Assembly (NCBI GenBank): GCA_949788275.1
Contig: OX460916.1
Span: 2,976,001 to 3,040,000, forward strand
DNA: 64,000 nucleotides
Origin: Weeksellaceae bacterium
GTDB lineage: Bacteria > Bacteroidota > Bacteroidia > Flavobacteriales > Weeksellaceae
Direction of reading: 5' to 3'
Shown: positions 1 through 6,396 of the stretch, piece after piece
How the letters are laid out: each line of letters begins with the position of its first letter
How positions within the stretch are numbered: position 1 is the stretch's first letter
Program-made: the position numbers and the translations under genes
The notes under the pieces: generated by a model
Seen by the model: the letters and a program-made list of their open reading frames with translations, nothing else
The model's database searches: none
Told to the model about the DNA's origin: nothing

Positions 1-1275
1 ATGCAAGTAGGGTAAGAACTATAGAAACCATAGAACCGCTTAAAATGAAAATGGAGGCAGGGATCATGAAAAGATTCCCGGCTAAGAATAAACCAGGAAA
101 TTGGTGAAAACTGTATACGGTTAATGGCATTGTTCCTAATTGTGCTGCCGTTGTGGTTGCACATAGTTCGTAAATACGTCTTAAAACTCGATTCTTTCCT
201 TTCCACATATAATCAAAAGCAGGATACAACCATGCGATGAAAAAAACGGCTGAGAAGCTAAGTAAAAACCCTACACCAAAAAGATGATTCGGGTTAAGCA
301 GTAAGAGAATGCAACCAGCCAATGAAAGAGAATGATAGATGTTTCTTGGTCTATGCAATAAACCACTGAAATAGTAAATGCTAAGCATTAGAGATGCTCT
401 AAAAACAGACGGAACAAGTTCTACATAGAATGCGAAACCCCATATGATTAATAGACTTATCAAGATGCGAGTCCTATTGTTACCAATTAACCAGCGTAGC
501 GGATAGAGGAGGTAATAAATAATCCCAAAAATTAGCACAACATGTAGCCCCGAAATAGCTAGAATATGAACGACGCCTGTGTCTCTATACGAAGTATATA
601 GACTGTCGGATAATTCAGCTCGATCACCCAAAAGCATTGCTCCAATCAACCCCCTTGTCTCTGCGCTATATCCTTGGACTAGTAATCGATTCTGAATATG
701 CTTTTTGGAACGCGCTACTGTATTTTTCCATCCTTTACCTTTGCCCACTTCAACCACAAAAGAGTGACAAAACATTTGTGCATGAATTCGTTGCTGTTTT
801 AAATACTGCCTATAATCAAATTGGTAGGGATTTAGTGCTTTAGGAGTTGGCACTAACTGTCCATAGACGATGATTTCATCTTTCGGATAATGATGGGAGG
901 AATGCGGAAGATAGAGAAGTACGGATTGTTGACTGTAGATATCTTGTGCGATGTATTTTTGATACTGGGCAGTTGGTTTTAACGCTTTATCAATTAGTAG
1001 ATAGTGAATCCTCTCTTTTTCTTTTGAAAGATCAACGCGGGTTACCTTTTCGTTAAAATGCTGGTGTCTCAATAATCCAATTATAGCGAAAGCGCCCATA
1101 AAACCGAGTGTCTTATAAGGTAGTGTTCGAATTAATATACTGAACATGAGAAGGAATAGAAGACTAAAAAAATAAATCCGTAAATTTGTAGCAGCATTCA
1201 ACCGATCAGAACAATAAATTCCGATCGCCAAAGAGAGAAAGACATAGAAAAATAAATATTTTTTCACGTCCATTA
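1..1275 (-). CDS. comEC: ComEC/Rec2 family DNA-uptake channel (partial, N-terminal part)
   Basis: Membrane protein of the ComEC/Rec2 family, which carries single-stranded DNA across the inner membrane in natural transformation. The frame reads off the left edge, so only about the first 420 residues are present: hydrophobic N-terminal segments, a soluble DUF4131-like part, then the start of the Competence domain with the signature LAISGLHVVLIFG and several membrane helices. The coding frame has no ATG at its head. The obvious start (ATG GAC GTG at 1275) is out of frame because of an eight-A run on the minus strand at 1259-1266; in-frame alternatives are ATT at 1279 or TTG at 1231. The N terminus is therefore uncertain, but the family assignment is firm. 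It is divergent from the DUF2141 gene. Confidence 0.85.
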
Positions 1276-1344
1276 ATCTAATTATTTAAAACAGAAGTGA
1301 GTGTGTTTTAAATAGTTATAATCGAATAAATTAAAAATAATCGA

Positions 1345-1782
1345 ATGAGAAATATGCTTTCACTAGTGGTTATGTTGATCGTTCAATGGAGCTTTGCTCA
1401 AATTGATGTTAAACTAACCATCACCAACTTAAAAAAAACGGAAGGTAATTTATCGATTGAGTTCTACCGAAGTGTTGAAAATTACACCAAAGGAACCAAT
1501 GCTTTTAAAAAAATCTATGTTCCCGTAGAGAACCTTGATAAATTTGAAACGACCTTTAAAAATGTTGACGAGACCTATTATGCTGTAAAAGTATACTTAG
1601 ATGTCAATAAAAATAAACAGCTCGATAAAAGTTTTTTTGGAATTAGAAAAGAACCCTATGGCTTCTCGGGAGATGAAAAACCTTTTTTAAGAGAACCTAC
1701 TTTTGAAGAAGCAAAGATCCTGATGACCAAAGAGAATAATCAAATTACTATTCAACTGAATAATAACAAAGGAGACGATTAA
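1345..1782 (+). CDS. Secreted DUF2141 domain protein
   Basis: A 145-residue exported protein. Residues 1-18 form a signal peptide ending FAQ. The rest matches the DUF2141 pattern: a small beta-sandwich with the run YYAVKVYLDVNKNKQLD near residue 80, then a GIRKEPYGFS segment that is typical of the family. Function is unknown; members are periplasmic or surface proteins in Bacteroidota and Proteobacteria. The gene ends inside a perfect palindrome and overlaps the stop of the convergent anti-sigma gene by 4 bp, so the last residues (NNKGDD) are encoded by the terminator stem. Start ATG at 1345 is the only sensible one ahead of the signal peptide. Confidence 0.85.
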   Translation: MRNMLSLVVMLIVQWSFAQIDVKLTITNLKKTEGNLSIEFYRSVENYTKGTNAFKKIYVPVENLDKFETTFKNVDETYYAVKVYLDVNKNKQLDKSFFGIRKEPYGFSGDEKPFLREPTFEEAKILMTKENNQITIQLNNNKGDD

Positions 1783-1799
1783 TCGTCTCCTTTGTTATT
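1762..1799. terminator. Bidirectional terminator that also encodes both protein C termini
   Basis: Perfect inverted repeat with 19-bp arms (1762-1780 and 1781-1799, no spacer). The TAA and TTA stop codons of the two convergent genes lie at its centre. Because the stem is a palindrome read in the matching frame on both strands, both proteins end in the same residues NNKGDD. Confidence 0.85.
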
Positions 1800-3173
1800 T
1801 AACTGAATAGATAAACCAACAGCAACCCCAAATAGTAAGGGCTGACTTCGATCGACATCACTAACCGAATTCATTAAATATTTAAGACCCGGTTCTAAGC
1901 TGATAAAAGTACTATTGCTCAATTTATAATCCAACTTCATTCCTAAGTTACCACTAAAGCTTACTTTATTTAAATTCGTCGCTTCACCAATATGCAAGGT
2001 CGAATTGTTTTCGCTTAAATAAATTGAATTTTCAGTTAACCAAAGCGAGCTTCCTCCTAAGGTTGTTGAAAGTTTTAGCTTATGGAGAGCAAAAAGACGG
2101 TATTCCATTTCAACAGGGATTTCGATATATTGTAAACGTTGTTCTAAGCGGTTTTTATGATTCGTTACCGCTACATGAGGCATGCTGTTTTCGAGTGTAG
2201 AAACCTTATTTTCACCTGTATATCGAATATTATACGAAGGTGATGGAATACTTGAAAGCGCAGATGAATTCATTGTTTGATAGGTAATTGGGACATTCTT
2301 CGTTTCTTGACCCGCATTCAATACCGAAATACCAGAACGTAGGGATACTTTATCACTTAAGGCATAACTTATTTTCGCACCATAGGCTATATTCGGCGTA
2401 TTGCTCTTCGAATAATTGTTCATATCATTGGCTAAAAGTGATGAATGATTGATCATCTGTGATGGTGCTACAAAAGGCGATAAAGAAACCTTACCCGCTT
2501 TAACTTTTTTGGGCCATGAAACTTCATCGTGTAGTTTAGAGGGCTCTTCCAAGATGTAAAGAGGTGCTTCACTTAATTTATCTTCCTTTGTAACAGCCAA
2601 TAAAGATTCATCTATTTTGTGAGTCCGATTCAATAAAGCCGTGTTTTTATCCTTATCAAAATTTGTTTGTGATCGGATTACATTTTCTTCTGGTACACTT
2701 TCTTTTAATCTCTCTTCGACTGTTGTTACTTTCATTGAATTTAGCAGATTATTACCCTGGTATTTAGTAGTCGTCAATAAAGGCAATAATTCTTTAGATT
2801 CAATGGTCTGTTTATTCTTTTCGGTTAACATTTTGTTCACACCAGAATCGAATGAATTCATTTTTTGTTTAGCCGTTGTTAGTGGTAGATTAAGCGAATC
2901 CGATAAACGCTCAACAGAATCGAACGTTTTCTTTTTTTGATGTAAAACGACTCCATCATTTAGCGGTTCTTTAAATTCATAGACATAAGTATAAATAGTT
3001 ACACACAGAATAACAGAAGCTGAAATGCCCGAAATCCAATAAAATAACGGAATAATTCGTTTTCGTTTCTTTTTATTCGAATCCAATCCATCGGCAATGG
3101 TGTCCCAACTATCAAAAGGCGGAGTTTGCGGCTGACTAAGAGCTTTTTTTACTGCATCATCAAATTTATTCAT
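1779..3173 (-). CDS. Anti-sigma-like membrane protein fused to an outer-membrane beta-barrel domain
   Basis: A 464-residue protein. The first ~40 residues are a short cytoplasmic part (FDSWDTIADGLD), as in flavobacterial anti-sigma factors, followed by a basic stretch KKKRKR and one membrane helix at about 43-65. Next comes a long low-complexity linker (about 80-240). The last ~200 residues consist of amphipathic beta strands of the PorT/outer-membrane-barrel type and end in strands such as LLFGVAVGLSIQL. The start overlaps the ECF sigma stop by 4 bp (ATGA), which indicates translational coupling and a role in controlling that sigma factor. A barrel fused to an inner-membrane anchor is topologically odd, so the C-terminal domain may be a periplasm-exposed sandwich rather than an inserted barrel. 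Confidence 0.75.
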   Translation of the reverse strand: MNKFDDAVKKALSQPQTPPFDSWDTIADGLDSNKKKRKRIIPLFYWISGISASVILCVTIYTYVYEFKEPLNDGVVLHQKKKTFDSVERLSDSLNLPLTTAKQKMNSFDSGVNKMLTEKNKQTIESKELLPLLTTTKYQGNNLLNSMKVTTVEERLKESVPEENVIRSQTNFDKDKNTALLNRTHKIDESLLAVTKEDKLSEAPLYILEEPSKLHDEVSWPKKVKAGKVSLSPFVAPSQMINHSSLLANDMNNYSKSNTPNIAYGAKISYALSDKVSLRSGISVLNAGQETKNVPITYQTMNSSALSSIPSPSYNIRYTGENKVSTLENSMPHVAVTNHKNRLEQRLQYIEIPVEMEYRLFALHKLKLSTTLGGSSLWLTENSIYLSENNSTLHIGEATNLNKVSFSGNLGMKLDYKLSNSTFISLEPGLKYLMNSVSDVDRSQPLLFGVAVGLSIQLNNKGDD

Positions 3174-3718
3174 TGTGAATTAGCTTGGGTTAACGTATTT
3201 ATTTTATCCTTTAGAATAGCCCTAGCCCTAGATAAATTAGACTTGGACGTACCAACAGAAATGGTCAGTATTTCTGCAATTTCTTGATGTGAATAACCTT
3301 CAAAAACAGCAAGATTAAACACCTGACGATATTGTGGAGGAAGTTGTTGTACACAATTTAAAAGTACTTCGTAATCCATTTTATCAACATCTTGCCCGCT
3401 ATCTTCCGAGATATCCACCACATTCGCTAGTTCTTCTGTTATAAAATAAGATGGTTTTTTTCGAAGTTTTTCTAAACAATTATTCACCATTAATCTTCGA
3501 ATCCAACCTTCAAACGAACCCGTAAAATTAAACTGATCAATTTTTTTAAAAGCAAGCATAAACCCCTCCTGAAATGCATCTTGTGCATCTTCATAAGTAG
3601 CATTATAGCGTAAACAAACCGAAAACAAAAGCGCAGAAAATTCTTTATAGATTTCTTCTTGCGCTTTTCGATCACCTTGTTTGCATTTATTTATAAGCTG
3701 TTCAAGAGAGGTATTCAA
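3170..3718 (-). CDS. ECF-type RNA polymerase sigma factor
   Basis: A 182-residue sigma-70 family extracytoplasmic-function sigma factor. Region 2 is seen at about 20-95 (DAQDAFQEGFMLAFKKIDQF, then GWIRRLMVNNCLEKLRK) and region 4 at about 115-175 (PPQYRQVFNLAVFEGYSHQEIAEILTISVGTSKSNLSRAR, a helix-turn-helix that reads the -35 element). It is the middle gene of a three-gene unit: the lipoprotein ends 10 bp before this start and the anti-sigma gene overlaps its stop. The operon promoter at 4195-4220 has an ECF-like form, so autoregulation is likely. The same promoter form lies in front of the ecotin gene. Confidence 0.93.
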   Translation of the reverse strand: MNTSLEQLINKCKQGDRKAQEEIYKEFSALLFSVCLRYNATYEDAQDAFQEGFMLAFKKIDQFNFTGSFEGWIRRLMVNNCLEKLRKKPSYFITEELANVVDISEDSGQDVDKMDYEVLLNCVQQLPPQYRQVFNLAVFEGYSHQEIAEILTISVGTSKSNLSRARAILKDKINTLTQANSQ

Positions 3719-3728
3719 TATAATTGGT

Positions 3729-4163
3729 TTACTTTTCTGGTACTACAATTGTTTGCTCAAGGTATTTATCCTTTCCATCCTCATCTTTACCAGCCCAAAA
3801 TTGAAGGGTGTATTCTCCAGAATCCTTAGGTTTAAACGAATAAACTGCCGTTTTATTAAAGATACTGTCTTTACAGTTACCTGATGATTGAGAACCATAA
3901 ACGCCCAGTTTTCTGTTTTTTTCATCCTGATTCAAACTCATAAATTGAAGAAAACTCTGACATGTATTGGTCATTTCATAGGTTACCTCAACTTTAGTAA
4001 CCTGATTGGCTGGTTGTATAGAATCTAAGTCGATGTATACTTCTTTTGTTGTTAAAAACCCTTGTTGAACCATTGGTCCATTGTCATCGTTTAAACAACT
4101 CATCGCCGTCATACTAAGAAATGACATTACCATTCCATAGCTAAGTAATTTTACTGTTCTCAT
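3729..4163 (-). CDS. Small lipoprotein heading the ECF sigma operon
   Basis: A 144-residue protein with a lipoprotein signal peptide; the lipobox is MSC, with Cys at about residue 23. The mature part has no family I recognise. It contains beta-rich sequence with two internal Cys (NTCQSF and GNCKDS) that could form a disulfide. It is the first gene of the sigma/anti-sigma operon (10 bp to the sigma start), which suggests that the periplasmic or outer-membrane stress signal involves this protein or that it is a target of the sigma factor. The context statement is inference. Confidence 0.7.
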   Translation of the reverse strand: MRTVKLLSYGMVMSFLSMTAMSCLNDDNGPMVQQGFLTTKEVYIDLDSIQPANQVTKVEVTYEMTNTCQSFLQFMSLNQDEKNRKLGVYGSQSSGNCKDSIFNKTAVYSFKPKDSGEYTLQFWAGKDEDGKDKYLEQTIVVPEK

Positions 4164-4194
4164 TTGTCTATTTTTTATATTTAACTATAACGTA

Positions 4195-4220
4195 AGATGC
4201 AGAAATACTTAATGGTTGCG
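4195..4220 (-). promoter_or_regulatory. Candidate ECF sigma promoter of the lipoprotein-sigma-anti-sigma operon
   Basis: On the minus strand CGCAACC (4220-4214), 14 nt, then CATCT (4199-4195), about 31 nt before the lipoprotein ATG. This is unlike the housekeeping TTTG/TAnnTTTG form. Nearly the same arrangement precedes the ecotin gene. Confidence 0.6.
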
Positions 4221-4243
4221 TAAGAAATAAAAATTTAACGTTT

Positions 4244-5356
4244 TTATTGATTCAAATCATCGACAATTAAAGTAGCTGTTCGTTTCGAAGCACCTATTCC
4301 ACCAAGCTTGTTATGCAATTCGTCGTAAGCTGATAATATTTGTTCCCGCTTGGGCGAATTCAAGATTAAACCCAATTCATGTTTAATGTTCAGCGTGGTC
4401 AAATCATTTTGAATTAATTCTTTTACAACCTCCTTATCCATAATTAAATTCACCAAAGAAATGTATTGTATATGTTTAATTAATCGTTTTCCAATCTCAT
4501 AAGATAGTCGATTTCCTTTATAACATACCACCTCAGGAATCTTTAATAAAGCAGTCTCTAAAGTAGCCGTTCCCGATGTTACCAAAGCCGCTTTCGATAA
4601 TCGTAATAAATCATAGGTTTTATTCTCTACAATTTTCACATGCTCACCCGCAATCTCACGGTAACTCTCTAACGGCTGAGAAGGCGCGCCTGCTACAACA
4701 AACTGGTAGCTGGGGAAATCCTTTTCGACCGATAACATCAACGGTAGTTTTACCGTAATCTCCTGTGTTCTACTCCCAGGTAAAACAGCAATAATAGGCC
4801 GATTGTCTAGTCCATACTGACGTCTAAACTCTTGTCCATCGAGTTCTGGTAAATTGGCAATCGAATCCAATAAAGGATTTCCTACAAAATCAACCTGATA
4901 ATCATAACGTTGGTAAAACTCCTCTTCAAAAGGAAGAATAACAAACATTTTGTCCACCACTTTCTTTATCGTATGTACACGCCCTGTCTTCCAAGCCCAA
5001 ATTTGAGGTGAAATATAATAATAAACCTTAATGCCTAATTGCTTTACAAATTTAGCAACCCGTAAATTAAAGCCAGGATAATCAACCAATATAACAGCGT
5101 CGGGTTTATAGGCCAAAATATCCTTCTTACAAACCTTAATATTCCCTAGAATCGTTCGTAAGTTCATAATCACTTCGGCAAAACCCATAAAAGCTAAATC
5201 ACGGTAGTGCTTCACCATTGTTCCGCCTTGGGTTTGCATTAAATCCCCACCCCAGAATCTAAACTCTGCTAACGGATCCTGTAGTTTTATCTCTTTCATC
5301 AAGTTCGACGCGTGTAAATCGCCCGATGCCTCGCCTGCAATTATATAATATTTCAA
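4244..5356 (-). CDS. lpxB: Lipid-A-disaccharide synthase
   Basis: A 370-residue glycosyltransferase (GT19) that joins UDP-2,3-diacylglucosamine and lipid X to give the lipid A disaccharide at the inner membrane. Diagnostic motifs are the N-terminal GEASGDLHASNLM (7-19), FMGFAEV, DYPGFNLR, PQIWAWK, LPGSRTQEI and SGTATLETAL in the C-terminal half. The length fits the family (370-390). A -7 box TATCTTTG on the minus strand (5384-5377) precedes the ATG. It is divergent from the DUF2480 gene and followed 80 bp later by the ECF operon. Confidence 0.96.
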   Translation of the reverse strand: MKYYIIAGEASGDLHASNLMKEIKLQDPLAEFRFWGGDLMQTQGGTMVKHYRDLAFMGFAEVIMNLRTILGNIKVCKKDILAYKPDAVILVDYPGFNLRVAKFVKQLGIKVYYYISPQIWAWKTGRVHTIKKVVDKMFVILPFEEEFYQRYDYQVDFVGNPLLDSIANLPELDGQEFRRQYGLDNRPIIAVLPGSRTQEITVKLPLMLSVEKDFPSYQFVVAGAPSQPLESYREIAGEHVKIVENKTYDLLRLSKAALVTSGTATLETALLKIPEVVCYKGNRLSYEIGKRLIKHIQYISLVNLIMDKEVVKELIQNDLTTLNIKHELGLILNSPKREQILSAYDELHNKLGGIGASKRTATLIVDDLNQ

Positions 5357-5474
5357 TGCTTATGGATTTTGTAATACAAAGATAATTTTTTCATTCGTAG
5401 AAACAGCATAACTTTTCCTTCCCCTAGATCATGTAAAAATTGATTAACTTTACACCTCCTAAAGAAGACAAATC

Positions 5475-5984
5475 ATGGCAGATGAAATAATAAATAGAGT
5501 TAGTAAAAGTCCCCTAATCACACTCGATTTAGAAGACTTTTACCCCAGTGGAAACCGAATTGTATTCGACTTAAAAGATTGGTTATACGAAGAATTAATC
5601 CTAAGAGAAAAAGACTTCCGCGAAAATCTAAGCAATCACGACTGGACACAGTACAACAATGCTTACGTTGCCATAACATGTACAGCAGACGCTATTGTAC
5701 CATCGTGGGCCTATATGCTTGTAGCAACCTACCTAACCAATCATGCAAAAAGAGTAATCCAAGGAACCATCCAAGAATTAGATCTTATCCTTTATACCGA
5801 GTTAATCAAAGAACTTGACCTCTCAGAATACACCGACAAGAAAATGATTATCAAAGGATGCGCAAAAAAACCAGTACCGCCTTCGGCTTATATCTTGTTA
5901 ATCGAACGTCTACAACCCATCGCTAATTCCTTAATGTTTGGCGAAGCATGTAGCACAGTTCCCTTATATAAAAAGAAAAAATAG
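5475..5984 (+). CDS. DUF2480 family protein
   Basis: A 169-residue cytoplasmic protein matching DUF2480, a family of unknown function found almost only in Bacteroidota. Typical segments are LITLDLEDFYP near the N terminus, WLYEELILREKDFRENL, the central AITCTADAIVPSWAYMLVATYL, and the end segment with KGCAKKPVP, which carries Cys residues. There is no signal peptide or membrane helix. It lies in divergent orientation to lpxB and is followed by an intrinsic terminator and then directly by the first copy of the structured repeat. Confidence 0.85.
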   Translation: MADEIINRVSKSPLITLDLEDFYPSGNRIVFDLKDWLYEELILREKDFRENLSNHDWTQYNNAYVAITCTADAIVPSWAYMLVATYLTNHAKRVIQGTIQELDLILYTELIKELDLSEYTDKKMIIKGCAKKPVPPSAYILLIERLQPIANSLMFGEACSTVPLYKKKK

Positions 5985-6005
5985 AGGTTTAAAAAACTGA
6001 AACAG

Positions 6006-6036
6006 ATGCTAGTCGAACCGATTAGCATTTTTTTTT
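6006..6036 (+). terminator. Intrinsic terminator of the DUF2480 gene
   Basis: A 10-bp stem (ATGCTAGTCG / CGATTAGCAT, one G-U) with a 3-nt loop, followed by eight T. The structured repeat begins at the next base. Confidence 0.85.
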
Positions 6037-6315
6037 GGGCGGCCGCTACGCGCCGGGCTATCCGCTATATCTTTGCTGCAAGAACATTTAGGGTTATACA
6101 AAATAAAGGGGGCAGCAAAGGATGCCGCTGCTATCCCTGCCGCAGAACCACGTCCTAAAAATGTTCGCCATCGAACATTTTTAGGACGTGGTGTTTAAAG
6201 TTTGAAAAGGGGTATCGTTTAACGTTATATCTTGAGTTAGATGTATCCAATAATAGACAAAATTCGGCTTGTTTAAGATTCTACACTCTCACATCTATGT
6301 GCTACTATTTAATTA
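6037..6315 (+). repeat. Structured GC-rich repeat, copy 1 (long form)
   Basis: This fills the 410-bp gap between DUF2480 and the barrel gene. The core at 6037-6143 starts GGGCGGCCGCTACGCGCC and ends ATCCCTGCCGC. Inside it CTTTGCTGC and GCAGCAAAG pair. A second hairpin at 6148-6191 has a perfect 20-bp stem and a CCAT loop. A further ~120 bp (to about 6315) is similar to the flank of copy 2 at 40530-40670. There are no open frames of gene quality. Confidence 0.85.
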
Positions 6316-6396
6316 CTAACTACAATCGAATTTTTTAAGCGTCTTAATTTCATTTCAACATCTAAAATCGATGTAGTCATATCCCTAGACAAACAT

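Noticed and set aside
2641-2940. 99-codon plus-strand frame inside the anti-sigma gene
   Set aside because: It is antisense to a real gene with coherent domains; the composition is that of a reverse-strand shadow.
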